Positions 12,240-24,418 of a stretch of DNA of 64,000 bases are shown here, piece by piece (position 1 is the first letter of the stretch; each line of letters opens with the position of its first letter). The notes under the pieces are model-generated. The model ran no database searches, was not told where the DNA came from, and saw nothing but the letters and a program-made list of their open reading frames with translations. Position numbers and translations under genes: made by a program. The stretch lies in the NCBI GenBank assembly GCA_007922225.1, contig ML679974.1, positions 3,089,105 through 3,153,104 on the forward strand, given 5' to 3'. This DNA comes from Emydura subglobosa (lineage: Eukaryota > Chordata > Testudines > Chelidae).

Positions 12240-13364
12240 AATACAGCAGAGCACAAACAATCCAGGAAGTTTTTGGAGAGTGTCGCTGACAATTTCCTGG
12301 TACAAGTGCTGGAGCAACCAACTAGGGGCCATGCTTCTCTTGACCTGCTGCTCACAAACCGGGAAGATTTGGTAGGGGAAGTAGAAGTGGGTGGCAACCT
12401 AGGCAGCAGTGACCATGAGATGGTCGAGTTCAGGATCCTGAAGAAAGGAGAACAGCAGGATACGAACCATGGACTTCAGAAAAGCAGACTTTGACTCCCT
12501 CAGGGAGCTCATGAGCAGGATTCCCTGGGAGGCTAATATGAGGGGGAAAAGAACTCAAGAGAGCTGGCTGTATTTTAAAGAGACCTTATTGAGGGCACAA
12601 GAGCAAACCATCCCAATGTGCAGAAAGAATAGCAAATATGGTAGGCGTCCAGCTTGGCTTAACAAAGATGTCCTTGGCAAACTTAAACGCAAAAAAGAAG
12701 CTTACAAGAAGTGGAAGCTTTGTCAGATGACTAGGGAGGATTATATAAACACTGCTTGAACGTGCAGGAATGAAATCAGGAAGGCCAAAGCACAATTGGA
12801 GTTGCAGCTAGCAAGGGATGTGACGGGGAACAAGAAGGGTTTTTACAGGCATTTTGCCAACAAGAGGAAGATTCGGGAAAGTGTGGGCCCCTTAGAGAAT
12901 GAGGGAGGTGACCTAGTGACGGAGGATGTGGAGAAAGCTGAGGTACTCAATGCCTTTTTTGCCTCTGTCTTCACAGACAAGATCAGCTCCCAGACTGCCG
13001 TACTAGGTGGCACAGAATGGGATGGAGGTGAACATCCCGAAGTGCTGAAGGATGGGATGGGATGGGGCTAGGCTGTTCTCGGTGGTGGCAGATGACAGAA
13101 CAAGGAGCAACGGTCTCAAGTTGCAGGGCGGGAGGTCTAGGTTGGACATTAGGAAAAAGTTTTTTACTAGGAGGGTGGTGAAGCACTGGAATGGGTTACC
13201 TAGGGACGTGGTAGAATCTCCATTCTTAGAGGTTTTTAAGCTGAGGCTTGACAAAGCCCTGGTTGGGGATGCTATAGTTGAGGTTAGTCCTGCTTTGAGC
13301 AGGGGGTTGGACTAGATGACCTCCTGAGGTCCCTTCCAACTCTAATATTCTATGATTCTATGAT
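12240..13364 (+). mobile_element. CR1 LINE, 5' truncated and internally deleted (CR1-1)
   Basis: The element starts in the C-terminal part of the endonuclease ([18 protein letters not shown], 12343-12396; [11 protein letters not shown], near 12408) and continues through the linker into the N-terminal end of the RT region ([20 protein letters not shown]). At about 13046-13068 the sequence jumps from the segment before the RT core straight to the 3' part ([20 protein letters not shown]), dropping about 1.3 kb that the copy at 24896-27230 retains. A short GGATG repeat marks the junction. It ends with the CR1 3' signature: GGTTGGACTAGATGACCTCC and an ATTCTATGATTCTATGAT tail. It is non-functional. 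Confidence 0.92.
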
Positions 13365-13439
13365 CATGAGGGTATTTCTGCTGAAACCAAGCACTTAAAA
13401 CAATCTTCTCAATTGTCCTTGTAGCTGAAATGGTCAAGA

Positions 13440-14110
13440 GTTTCTCTGGTTCTGTGGGAAAGATGACCAATGAAGTATTGCAAAAGGCCATTCAGATCCT
13501 GCATGTTGGTGACAATGTAAAATTGGTGTCTGGAATGTTCATCATACAAAATAGTTCATGCCATCCTCTTCATCAAGTAATTGAAAGGCCTGAACATTGA
13601 TGTCTGCACTTTATCTAAAGCATGTTGGTCAGGAAGTGGTGAAAAAATGTTGAAGGCCATACATTTTTGTTCTCAGGCTGCCCTGATGGGGTGACCATGG
13701 TGCTTTTACTCAATGCCTGATGGGCATTGCAAGATTGGCGTGTGATTAATGTGCATGACTTATTGTCTGATTCCATACCGCTGTATCATCACTGTTTGTA
13801 GTCTCATCAACACTAAGGTCAATTATGTAGCTGCAAATAATTTTTTCCAGCAACTAAAGTCAGTCCTTAATGAAACTCTAAGAAGAGTTGTCATCATGAT
13901 CTTGGATGACTTTGACATGCAGGAAGGAAAGGATAATGACACCTGGGCAAGCACACCCAGGAGGTTTGGTATCAGGCAGAAGAAAAGGAGTGACCAGCAA
14001 CTGCTGGAATTTTTGCCTGCCAATGACGTAGTGTGATCGCTACTTGCTTTTCTGTCACCCAAAAATTCACACGCAGACCTGGTACAGCCCAAATCGTTGG
14101 CAGTCAACTG
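13440..14110 (+). pseudogene. AP endonuclease domain of the ancient LINE
   Basis: The best block is MILDDFDMQEGKDNDTWAST, the ILGDFNARVG...W metal-binding segment of apurinic-type LINE endonucleases (G to D in the GDFN motif). It is followed by RRFGIRQKKRSDQQLLEFLP, corresponding to GRFGIGKCNSNGLRLLEFC. Upstream, MTNEVLQKAIQILHVG and a GHTFLFSGCP-like segment fit the earlier endonuclease core. The Asn of GDFN is Asp here, and upstream frames are broken, so activity is excluded. Confidence 0.65.
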
Positions 14111-14250
14111 TCACGGATGTACCATTTTGCAGAGGCTCTGAATTTCACCTAGCCTTCAGCTTCTGCTTATGAAAGTCTGTCTCCAACTTCAAAGACAGCA
14201 GTTAATAGGCCGAAATTAGTCTGGTTCAACCAGAAGCTCTTATTACAACA

Positions 14251-14547
14251 TAGGGCTGGTCTACAGTTAAATAGAAATTCAGCGGCAGTCGACGAGTTAC
14301 GCAAGCTATGCAGAGTAGCTTGCATAACTCCCATCGACTGCTGTACTTCCGTTCTGTGTGGTGTCTTCACTGCATTTTGCCAAGAGGAATTGTGTTCCTG
14401 TCGACGCAGTGCTACACCACTTGAGGAGGTGGTTTTACTAGGTCGACTTCTTGATCTATTGAGCGGATCTTCACTGACCGCTCAGTCAATCCAGAAAGAT
14501 CGATCTGACAGCAGTGACTTTGCTGCCATCAATGTAGACATAGCCTA
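14251..14547. mobile_element. MITE-like DNA transposon, copy 1 (297 bp)
   Basis: The ends form an imperfect terminal inverted repeat: TAGGGCTGGTCTACA at the left and TGTAGACATAGCCTA at the right. Internally a strong hairpin is formed by GTCGACGAGTTACGCAAGCTA and TAGCTTGCATAACTCCCATC (about 14288-14340). The body is related to the element at 30765-31064. It has no coding capacity and sits inside the ancient LINE, so it is younger than it. A Harbinger-type origin is possible but I cannot confirm a target duplication. Confidence 0.7.
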
Positions 14548-15149
14548 AGCTTTCAGATGGCTTTGTGTTTTGAACTGCTTAAGGTTAGAGAAGCTTTAGA
14601 GACAGAAGTCTAACTCCCTCTGTCATCTGATGAGGAATGGTCTTGCTTCAGGTCATCAGTGTTGACCCTTGCCAGCTTATTGTTGGGGTCTTATCCCTTC
14701 AGTTGTCATCCATGGATCTGTAAGGAGACACTCACTGCAGTTGGAGCTTAAAAAAAAATGTGTGGCCACAATTTGAGTCTTCAGAGACATTTCTGTAAAG
14801 AGCAAAAGCAAAGGCTGAATGGGTTCAACTTCAGAATGTCACAAGTCATTGTGCAAGAATCCTGGAAGTCAACTGAGGCAGCCAGTTTAGAACAGGCTGT
14901 TGCCAGGAACACTTTCCACACCTTCTGTTCAGCTTTGTGGCAGTTGCAGGAGAAGGTGGTACCCCCTTGTCTGGTAAAGAATCAGTATGACAGCATCAGC
15001 CAGAGAGAGTCTGCATGATCAGTTACATTAATGAGAAGATCATTTCAAGATGCTCCTCAGTTGTTTCTCTCCTGTAGTCCCTCTACCATTTGAAATGCTG
15101 GTACAGTTCCTTCAGCTAAGAAGAGATCCCAATCTCAGTTCATAAGGTG

Positions 15150-17330
15150 AAGTCTGGGAAAGTACCAGAGATTTGAAATATCATCCTTGACTTGCTGACA
15201 AGAGTGAGGATATTATACGGTGGTTGCATAGGCTCTTGCAAACCATCTGATGCACTAATGTTGTGCCCATGACTAAAAGAAGGGTATTCTGATTTTGTTC
15301 AAAAAGGCAATAAGATTGAATATAGTGACTATAGCAGGTATTATGCTGTTGCTGATCCCTGGGAAAGCCTTTGCTTCCTTGTTAGTGCCTCAAATCAATG
15401 ATCCACTTCATGGCAAAGGCTGGGATGATGCTCAGTGTGGTTTTAGTCCTGGTCATTTTTCTGTGGACTAGATCTTTATCTTGAGACAGCTTTTTGAGAA
15501 GATGGCTGAATTTAATAAATGCTGCGCAGCACTTTTTATGGACTTTGGTCAGGCCTTTGTTTCAGTGCATTGACCAAGTTTGTGGGATCTGATAAGGTGA
15601 GCTGGTGTCCCTGAGAAGATAGCGTCATCGATAGAAGAGCTTAATAATGGAACCAAAATTGGTGTTTGAATCAGTGACTAGGTATTCTTCATGGTTTTCT
15701 GTCTGCACAGGAGTTTGGAAAGCTGCATTCTGTCACCATTGTTAAATATCGACATTGATTGGTTGATGGATAAGCTTGAGGAGGCAACGGTTGGTGGTGT
15801 TGAGTTGAAAACCATTGCCCAGCCATTGCCCAACCCAAGGACAGGAGACACTGGGTGTGGTTTAATTAAGCTGCAACTTTATTCTTAAATGTCTGTGAAT
15901 ACCTGGCACATAAAATTGTACAGTGCAGGTAATTCCATACTAATTTCAATATATTCCTGGTGGGTTTCTGGCAACCCTCCCCCTTACCTATCCTTGTCTC
16001 CAGCCAACCCAGTGCTGGGACCTTACCATCCCTTCCTCCTCGAATTAGGCTTAAGGAAGGAGCTATAAAGTGGGGGTGGGGGAAGTTGGCTCCCTGCTGT
16101 ACCGTCATAGGAGTCTCGAACCTCCCATTTCCACTCCTTTAAATATCTCTTTTTAATAGTTTACCAATCCATTTTATCTGATCACTATATCCTTTCCCTA
16201 CAGAGTACATGCATTGGACATGTGCTTCATGTTTACATAATTAATTGCAACATCATAGCCAAACTCCTGTTTCATGTTTGCTCAACTAAGTCTCCCCCCG
16301 CTTCCCAAACATGCTGTAGGAAGGTGAACCTCCCCTCTCCCCACACACAGTTGCCTTGGCCAATTTGCTGTTGAGGAAAATATTCCTTCCAAGCCCTACA
16401 AGAATGGAGCAACAAACACAATGCCCGCAGCGCCTCCTGACAAAACTTGTTATTTCATCACTCCCATGGGTGAGAGGGTGGGTGCCGCTCTGCCTGGTGC
16501 AGGTAAAAGAGGACTTTTCTTTCACCAACATGGACCTATATAGTGCCCCTCTCTCTTCCAGTCATCAGGGGCAGTGATGGGTCAACATTGCTATGCTGAC
16601 TTGGTCTGCAACTGAAGTCCAGAAAGTCACTCCCTGACTTTCTAGCCCTTAAAGGAGCACACACCTTTTCCAACAAGCCAGACAACAGTGCCCATCATTT
16701 AATGTGTGGTGAGGTCATTATGCTTCAGGATCACACAAACACCAATGACATTGTCTTATTGGCTCAGTTTGGTGAACTGCTGCAACTGATGCCCAACCTA
16801 ATTGGGCAAAAAGCAACAGAAATTGGTCTGTTTATTAAGCCGGATAAAGCTAAATTGCTGGCCATTACTATCAATCAGCCTTCAGCTCCAGATTGCAGCC
16901 AGTTCAGTATTAATTTATCCAGACAGGACATTCAGCAGGTGGCAACACTCAGGTATATGGACAGTGTCATAGAGAATGCTAGAGAATGCTCAAAATCTGT
17001 GGACACTCATATAACAGCAGCTGTTGTCATGTTGCATGCCCTTCAGTGACATCTGTAGGGATGTTGTGACATCAAGCTCACTACAAAGCTGCAGATGTAA
17101 AGAACCAAGGTTACACCAACTCTATTGTCTGAATGTGAAACATGAGTGCTGAGGATAGCTGAAAAACACCAGATTGACATTTTCAGTTCTCATCAACTGC
17201 TCCATATCAAGTGGCACAACAAGATCAGAAATTAAGATATTTGAAACTGTACTGAGCAACTGTCTCCAGCACCACTGGTTTGGTGCTGGCAGCTTTCTTG
17301 TTATGGACATATTTATAGAATGGAAGACCA
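15150..17330 (+). pseudogene. RT and C-terminal region of the ancient LINE, split by a repeat insertion
   Basis: Visible blocks in order: VQKGNKIEYSDYSRYY (finger, matching FKKGDR..CSNYRGI), GWDDAQCGFSPGHFSVD, ILRQLFEKMAEFNKCCAAL followed by FMDFGQAFVSVH (RT motif A, DFxxAFDSVH), CILSPLLNIDIDWLMDKLEE (motif B region), NTNDIVLLAQFGELLQLM (motif C, where ADD has become TND), then LFIKPDKAKLLAI (GLxINxxKTK) and a C-terminal HxxRM-type segment. Motif C has lost the first catalytic Asp. Stops interrupt most blocks. The insertion of the repeat at 15836-16690 separates motif B from motif C. Confidence 0.75.
15836..16690. repeat. LTR-like interspersed repeat, copy 1
   Basis: It shares an ordered series of blocks with 32180-32600: GTTTAATTAAGCTGCAACTTTATT, CAATCCATTTTATCTGATCA, TTGGCCAATTTGCTGTTGAG and AATGCCCGCAG. 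It interrupts the RT of the ancient LINE. Read on the minus strand, GAATAAAG gives a polyadenylation signal near one end and a CTCCTTTAAGG block lies near the other, an arrangement typical of LTRs. I could not fix the exact TG...CA ends or a target duplication, so the class is inference; similarity to copy 2 is directly visible up to about 16445. Confidence 0.55.
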
Positions 17331-17709
17331 CTGAATTCTGAAGTGTGTGTACTAAAGAATGCCATAGCCATATGGAGCGATAAGATTGCTAGTGACGGAC
17401 ATAAACTGAATATACAGCCAGACTAATTTAAGGACCTAGCCAGAGATTGGTCTGGGTGGCACTCTATCTGCAAGGAGGCAACGTCCCTTTGGGATTTACT
17501 GTGATGATGACTGAGCAAGCACATCTGTGGCAGAACTTGATTCTCATGGATCTTTAGTTTTGTATCAACACATAAAATACCTTCTTCTTGAAAACATTCC
17601 AGATCCTTCTATTTTGCTTTATGGTGTTTAAATATCTTCTTTTCTTCCTTCAAATGCATCAAAAATAATTATTTTGACCCTGTTCCCCAGTGGAGGAGAC
17701 AGACTTCTT

Positions 17710-18334
17710 CATAGAATCATAGAGTTGGAAGGATCTCAGGAGGTCATCTAGTCCAACCCCCTGCTCAAAGCAGGACTAACCTCAGCTAAATAATCCCAGT
17801 GAGCGTTTTGTCAAGCCACAGCTTAAAAACCTCTAAAGATGGAGATTCCACCACCTCCCTAGGTAACTCATTCCAGTGTATCACCACCCTCCTAGTGAAA
17901 ACCTTTTTCCTAATGTCCAACCTAGACCTCCCCCCCTGCAACTTGAGACCGTTGCGCCTAGTTCTGTCATCTGCCACCACTGAGAACAGCCTAGCTCCAT
18001 CCTCCCTGGAACCTCCTTTCAGGTAGTTAAAGGCTGCTATCAAATCCCCCCTCATTCTTCTCTTCTGCAGACTAAACAAGCCTAGTTCCCTCAGCCTCTC
18101 CTCATAAGTCCTGTGCTCCAGCCCCCTAATCATTTTTGTTGCCCTCCGCTGGACTCTCTCCAACTTCTCACATCCTTGTTGTAGTGGGGGGCCCAAAACT
18201 GGACACGATACTCCAAATGCAGCCTCACCAATGCCGAATAGAAGGGAATAATCACCTCCCGCGATCTGCTGGCTATGCTCCTTCTAATGCAGCCCAATAT
18301 GCTATTAGCCTTCTTTGCAACCAGGGCACACTGG
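17710..18334 (-). mobile_element. CR1 LINE 3' fragment, antisense (CR1-2)
   Basis: On the minus strand the open frame 18196-17786 reads through the C-terminal part of CR1 ORF2: [53 protein letters not shown] and [13 protein letters not shown], ending DKTLTGII. It finishes in the usual CR1 3' end, GGTTGGACTAGATGACCTCC, and a CTATGATTCTATG tail at 17710. The 5' side stops near 18334 in the segment for [14 protein letters not shown]. It is 5' truncated, as most CR1 copies are. The 136-residue frame is comparatively well preserved. Confidence 0.95.
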
Positions 18335-19585
18335 TTTTCAGTCCAAGATCATGTGTCTACCAAAAATGATTGATTAAAGATGCAAGATTTTCCCTCCTCA
18401 TTTGAGGAGCTAAGAAGACTGCCCCAACTTTCCTACTGGTATAGAAAGTAAGGGGAAAAGTTTCGTGATTTGACTTCCTAAATTTGATATCATATTGATC
18501 TCACATTGTGATACCACTAAGTTGTTTGATCAGCTTTAGTCATCTTTTAAAATTGGCTTTTAATGAACTTTTCAAATTTTTGGACCATATCATAGATGCC
18601 TGAAGATACTCCTTTTTCTGATTTGCTTTTCTAGTGTTCTGCACCAATGTAACCTGTTAAGGATATCAAAATTAGCATATGCACAGTGTTATGGAACTAC
18701 TATAGCAAAAACAGCATAGTCAAAACTGCTTCAGATGTATTATTCTGAGCAGTACTTCCTGATTCAATTTTTATAATGCATACAGTGCATTTCTGCTAAA
18801 ACTGTTTGATCTATCTGTTGACTCTAGATGGAAATATATCAGATTTAAAGTTTTTAGGCATTAGAAAAAAATTAGACCACGTTAGTAAATGTAATAAGAG
18901 AATATCAAACCATTTGTAAGGCATCTGTGTATATCAGTGCTATCAGTAACTTAAACAATGGAAAAATCTATCAGCAGAATTAATAAAACCTTTAATCATA
19001 TTCATATGTGCACAAAAATGAATTTCTTGATGTACACATTTTCTTGTGGTACTTCCTATCAATCGAGTCTTAAGATAAACCCTTAATATGTCTCATAGCC
19101 CCTGATAGCTTATGTCAAAACAGAATATAGGATTTTGTGGTATTTCACTGTGGCAGAGTTACAGGTCGTGTTGTTGGACTTTAAGATCAATGCATTGATT
19201 TCAAGAAGTAAGTGTGAAGAGATTATGATTTGACTTATGTGATAAATAGAATACCAGAATGATTAGCTATATCCAAATGCCTTGGTGTGGGACAGATACT
19301 TGTTAATTGGATTATATCATTGCAAAAATAGTTTCCATTTTAAAAGTTTACAGATCTAATTAATGTTCCCTCTTGAGTAGCTAATATTAGATATTAATAT
19401 TTAATTGAAGCCTCCTGATTGCTTCTCTAAAAGAAAGTTCACATAGTAAATGTGTGTGGATTCCAAAGTTTATGGTATAAGAACAAGATTTTTGCATATG
19501 ATCTTATAAAATCATAAATTATCTTTCAGAATCCAGTTTCTCTCTTCCTTTCAGATAAGACTTTTCTTTCATCTTTCTCTATTTC
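18335..19585. other. AT-rich intronic DNA, no gene seen
   Basis: No supported coding, RNA or repeat feature. Confidence 0.45.
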
Positions 19586-19730
19586 TGAGTGCCCCCTTGG
19601 GTGGGTTTGCGTTTGTTCCTCTTCTCTTCACCTTGTCTTTGGATGGCATGATGTCTTCACACAGATTAAGCTATCACCCTAATGCCGATTCACAAACTTA
19701 TCTTTCCACTGTTGATCTGTCTTACTCCAT
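19586..19730 (+). pseudogene. LINE reverse transcriptase fragment (L2/Rex-like)
   Basis: The frame at 19597-19815 contains PLLFTLSLDGMMSSHRLSYH followed by PNADSQTYLSTVD. This matches the RT motif B to C stretch PLLFTLYMLPLG.IIR.HGLSFHCYADDTQLYLS of L2 and related LINEs. The catalytic YADD has become PNADS. Nothing recognisable continues on either side, so it is a short relic. Confidence 0.6.
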
Positions 19731-20079
19731 GTCTATTACCACATCTTACAGACATACTGCTCCAGGTTCTTCTATATCAAGTTTAAAATTCTTGTACTCT
19801 CCTTCAGTGCTCTAATAAGTCTACCTTGCCTACTTTGTAAATTTTGTTTAGCATTATATTCTTTCTTATCCTCTTTGCTTTACTGGTGATATCAGCCTCA
19901 ATGCTGCAATCTCTTACTTCCATCTTTGTTCCTTCTTTCATGTTAGCCCTTGTGCTCGCTGCAACATCCTCCTGATTTTTTTGGTTTGGTGCCAGTTCCA
20001 AAAAATTGAAAAATAAAAATTCAGCGTGGGTTGAACTGAATCTGAATTTTTTTGGAATTTTTGGTGAATTGAAAAAGTT

Positions 20080-20175
20080 CATATATATAGTTCTTTGCCA
20101 GAGTGGGGATTCGAGCCTGTGTTTCTCACATCCAAAAGGAGTGCCCTAACCATTGGGCTAAAAGTGTAGGGGCAA
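20080..20175 (-). repeat. tRNA-derived SINE head
   Basis: Reverse-complementing 20097-20165 gives TAGCCCAATGGTTAG (polymerase III A-box region), then about 30 bases later GGCTCGAATCCC (B-box). The spacing fits a tRNA-like promoter. The body downstream of the tRNA head on the minus strand is not clear. It is not an intact tRNA gene because the flanking acceptor stem is absent. Confidence 0.55.
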
Positions 20176-21217
20176 CAGCAGCACCTACCACCGCTACCAT
20201 GACTACCTCCACTTTGGGACATTTTATGAATGGCCAATACTATTTGTGTCAAATTCTGGTACATCAAATCATTTTTTTCATCAAATAAAGTCAGAGCCAC
20301 CCCTTGTCCATTTTAAAATACATAACAAGGACTGGTTTCTTCTCCCAACAGGTGAAAGCAAAACAATTAAATCATATTTGTACAGGCGCAGTCTTTATAC
20401 TTGTCTTGTACTGCACTGAGCATGCTCACAGCACTTAAATACAGAAGTTGACAATAGTTTATAAGCTGTTTTACCCATCCCAAACCAAAGAACTGTAAAA
20501 TTCCATTAATCCTTCCTTGTCACTGAATTATCAGCTATTTTGAAATACTTTCATGGCATCTGTAAAGTGTTCCCAAATTTAATATTAGCACAGACTTTAG
20601 CTTGCTTCTTTAAAATAACTTAATAATAAGGTTGGGTTCAAAATTATAGTTTCCTAAATATATATTTCAAGTTATGGGTTAGCATGCAGAGAATTCAGAC
20701 CCAATCTGATTTTAATGGCTTTCTTCTTGAGACACAGCATGATATACCATGCCAATGGGGAATACTAAGCACTACTCATGTTAGACACACTTCCCACTAT
20801 TAAAGCGCTACCTGAGTTAGATGTTAAACATGGCATCATTTCTAACATGAGATGCTAGAATTGCTGTTTCTAATACTCTTGATGCCAGAAGTGCTTTGGA
20901 AGGAGAGCAATCAAGAGTACAGGGTTAGAAAGGTGTTTGTTTGCCAGAGGAATAGGGAACAGTGTCAAAGACTTGGTTTGAGAGAGAAAGGGGCGAACTG
21001 AGAGAATTTAAAATATGATGGGAACAAAAACTAAAGGGAAAGACACACAAAATTTATACCTCAGACAGTGCAGACACTTCTTGTCTATTGTAGGGAATAA
21101 GTATTTCCTCCAGGAATGCCAATTCAGGAAGTAGTAGAAGTGATTAGGGGAAGGCTAAACTTCCTAATCATCATCTTAGCCTAGATTCTAAGACAATGGA
21201 AACAAAAAAGCTTACTT
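20176..21217. other. Intronic DNA, no gene seen
   Basis: A CAACAGCAGCACCTACCACC-like low-complexity stretch follows the SINE head. Beyond it nothing is supported. Confidence 0.4.
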
Positions 21218-21252
21218 TCTCTTTCTCTCTCTCTCTCTATATATATATACGT
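21218..21252. repeat. Compound microsatellite (TC)n(TA)n
   Basis: A CT-dinucleotide run passes directly into a TA-dinucleotide run ending ATATATAC. Confidence 0.9.
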
Positions 21253-23931
21253 ATGTCCCTCAACTTTTGCATGTGTGATTTGTGGGCACTTTCCCTCTTT
21301 GAGATATTGTGAGTGGAATCCTGGTTATAGTTACTGTCACAAAGAGTTTATCTTTACACCTTGAAAGGAAAAATAGCTACTTTTTACCTGTTGAATATTT
21401 CCATTATGTAGAATTGGATTATCTTTTTTTGTTTGTTTTAAATCTTACACATTGTTGTGGTCAAATTCTGCAGACTATTTTGCATTGTAGATCATCTAAT
21501 GACTATCTCTGAGGCCACAGTTTAAAAACAGTTTAGTGGCAAGTATTGTCTTGCAGATAAATCTAAAATTACGATATGTGAATTGGCTGCAGTTCTGAGG
21601 GGCATATAAAGTCAGAAAAGTGGCTAAATGTGACATTGTGGTGGTCCATATTTATCTTCTGTGTGTCCTGGAGATTAAATGTTTCTCTATACATGGCAAT
21701 TTCTAACTGCCAGCATGGCAAACTCAGCCCTGAAAATCAAGCTATGTTCTTTGTGTCTCTTCTCTGTCAGAACGTGGCTGACAAACATAGGGCACAATAA
21801 TAGCATCTAGATTGCTCTCCCATAGCTGTCTTGGCTCTGAAATCCTAACAGCAGTAAGAATTATATTTTTTCAGTAAAATAATTCAGTATGACTTGTGAC
21901 ACCCAGGAGCACACACATTGGGTATGATGTTGCCTTTTTTATAGTTAGTATTATGACCATAATATCGACAATTTAATTTTTTACTCTTTAGGCCAAAAGG
22001 ACTATAGGCTGTCCCTCACATCATTTCTCCTAAACTTCAGGCACAACATTTTGCTGAAGAGCTCCCTTACTTCATGTACTTCAGACACAAAGTTTGACAG
22101 AGGGTTAGCTCGTGTCTAAAACAGAGATTAAGAAAAGGGGGCTTATGTGAGTGGGCCTGTATGGCTTTTGTTTACTTCACTTTCTCTCTACTGCATAATT
22201 TTTCTGCCTAACCCTATGCCCTTTCTCATTATAGCTACACTAGATATAAAGAAATAATAATTGGGAGGGAAGGCAATGTCCCCTAAGACTAAAGTGCTGG
22301 TCTAATAGCTGTGATAGGGAAATAGAAGAATAAAGTATTTTGCATTCTTTCTTAGAACATCACCTCTGTAGTAAGTTTCGTTGCCCTACTCCAACCTAAA
22401 AACATGGCTTGCTTTCTGAAAAACTGACCGTCTTTCCTAATTTTTTCATCTCTCATTTGTGTTGTGCAACCAGTCTAGTCACTGAATTTGTCCATGACTA
22501 TCTGCAACTAAAAAAGTAATAACATGATCTGTAATCAAAACATCCTTTTTTTTTTTTTTTCAAGTTCAGATTGGCTCAAAGTAGAGTTTTAAAAGTTAGT
22601 ATAAACCCTTAAAATGTTAACAATATACCTATTTTCAAAAACTGTATTCTGAAACAGTCCCTAGCCTAAACTAGGGTTTTAAAGATAGCCAGTCCCAAAT
22701 GAGTAATATGAATCATCTCGCTTCAGTAAAGGCTCAGTACTGTAAAGAAAAGGGTAATGAATTGGTATCCTTAAGAAGTATACCTTTCTAGCTACATGTC
22801 TTATCTAATTATTCAAAGGCTGAGTCATTATGAAGGTGGGATGTTGATCAGTTGTTTAGAAAAGAAATTGAATTTTAACCAGGCTTAAGTCTATTTCATC
22901 CTGAAGTTACTTTGTTACATAACAGACATTCTCATTTAATCTGCATTTCCAGAGTTAGTGGGAAAGTAATGAGAGAACCATTCCATGTTTATTGTTTCCT
23001 CAGAATTCATGGAACTTAACCTGTTATATATGCAGAATGGGCATATTTAAGAATTATTCTTTTAAGCTCAGTTACATGATTTGCTGTAAGCCTGTCTTCA
23101 CCGCACCTACTTCTATGATTAGTATTCAGTTCCCCCAATTATGTTGCAGGAGGATGTTAATTTTCTTTAATTTCAGTAGAACAATGTTTTAAATCCCCTT
23201 CGTCTCTTAATACCATGATTCAGAGCATGGGATCTACAGCTACCATCATTGGTACTCAACAAGTAACCTGAAGAACCTGATGCTACACTTCTTACTCAGG
23301 CTGAACTCCCAATGAAGTCAAACTCTGAAAAGGGAAGTTCAATGTTTCTTCTCAAGACATCCTTAAGGTTAAAAAAAAAAATTATTACATAAGTAAAATA
23401 CTATCCTAGTAGAAGAAAATGTGTGTTCCATATTATATTTGAATACTCAGTTACAGTAGATAGTGACACTTGTTGCCATCTGTCCAGGGGTTGAGGGTTT
23501 GCATATAGTCAACAACTTACAATTTTTCAAGCCAGAATCATCAGAGCTTTCTGACCAGCCCTATTTTTAAAGCTGTCCGTGGACATTTATTTAAACATCA
23601 CATTGTTTACTAAACTTCCCCTGGCAACATAACTTCTTATGCTAGAGATCCCATCCCATCCCTACATTTTTTGGATCAATTTTAGTATGTAACAGGCATT
23701 TTAACTACAATCACAGATTTATGGAGATATGCTAGAAGAGTCTAGAACTGGAAAGGAGTAGAATAATTCGGAAGAGGTTGTTAAACCTTTATGGTTTTGA
23801 TGGCTTTTGCCACTCAATGAAATGCCCCTGAAGGACTGAACATTTTTGGTATTAATAAAATTAAGTATCTTTCAGTTAAAAACTTGGCTTTAATTTACCA
23901 GCTCTTTTTGAAATATATAATGCCACAAAAT
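21253..23931. other. AT-rich intronic DNA, no gene seen
   Basis: Includes a T-tract near 22543-22560. No exon, RNA gene or identifiable repeat end was found. Confidence 0.45.
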
Positions 23932-23936
23932 GTATC

Positions 23937-24413
23937 TGTCACAGGCTGGCTGGTCCTTTAAGGGAAGTAGGGCCCAGCCTCACATGTGGCAGATCAGATG
24001 CCTTCCCAGCTGATCCTGATTGGCTAGGGGTCTGATGGCCCTGTTCAATTCTTATGTCCATATGGGAAAAAACAACTGACCATGCCTACAAAGAGTCAGG
24101 TACCTCAGTTGAGTAGAGGAGCAGATGGGCAGTTTTTTCCATGACTGGTGTTGGCACAAGGGAGACTCCTGGTGGATGGGGAACTTGGGAGCCAGCACTC
24201 TGTAGAAGAGTGGGAAAGAACTGAGAGTAGGAGGGGCAGAAGACCCTTTTGTTTATGCTGAGTTTGGGATTGTCTGAGTTTAGCAGCACCTCGCTGGGTG
24301 GTGCCAAAAGAGACTGCTGCCTGAAGAGGGTTTCCCTGGGGCGCTGGGAAACTGAGGCAAAGTGAATACATGATGGGACACAAGGGGGCACTGCAAAGTT
24401 TAACCCTGCCACA
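23937..24413. mobile_element. Solo LTR (477 bp) with 5-bp target duplication
   Basis: The element starts TGTCACAGG and ends CCTGCCACA and is flanked by perfect GTATC direct repeats at 23932-23936 and 24414-24418. TG...CA ends with a 5-bp duplication are characteristic of LTR retrotransposons. Blocks such as TGGTCCTTTAAGGGAAG at the left and a TGCCTCAGTTTCCCAGCGCC-type block (minus strand, near 24340) are visible. No coding remnant adjoins. The open frames on the minus strand (24086-24467) lie within the LTR and are not genes. Orientation is not certain. Confidence 0.85.
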
Positions 24414-24418
24414 GTATC

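Larger units (their letters stand above)
13400..17510 (+). mobile_element. Ancient LINE with AP endonuclease and RT (RTE/CFDP2-like), heavily decayed
   Basis: Several dispersed blocks in the correct order match a non-LTR retrotransposon polyprotein: an endonuclease segment at 13749-14036, an RT segment at about 15150-15800, a displaced RT palm segment at 16702-17049, and a C-terminal segment with CWQLSCYGHIYRMED-like text (17277-17325). It ends near DLARDWSGWHSICKEA (17440-17480). The gaps are occupied by a MITE (14251-14547) and an LTR-like repeat (from 15836). Many stops and frameshifts mark a very old insertion. The clade (RTE or a relative) is inferred from resemblance to CFDP2-like/RTE polyproteins; I cannot build a tree here. 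Confidence 0.7.

Noticed and set aside
20097..20165. A functional tRNA gene on the minus strand
   Set aside because: A-box and B-box are recognisable but the acceptor and other stems do not close; it is a SINE head.
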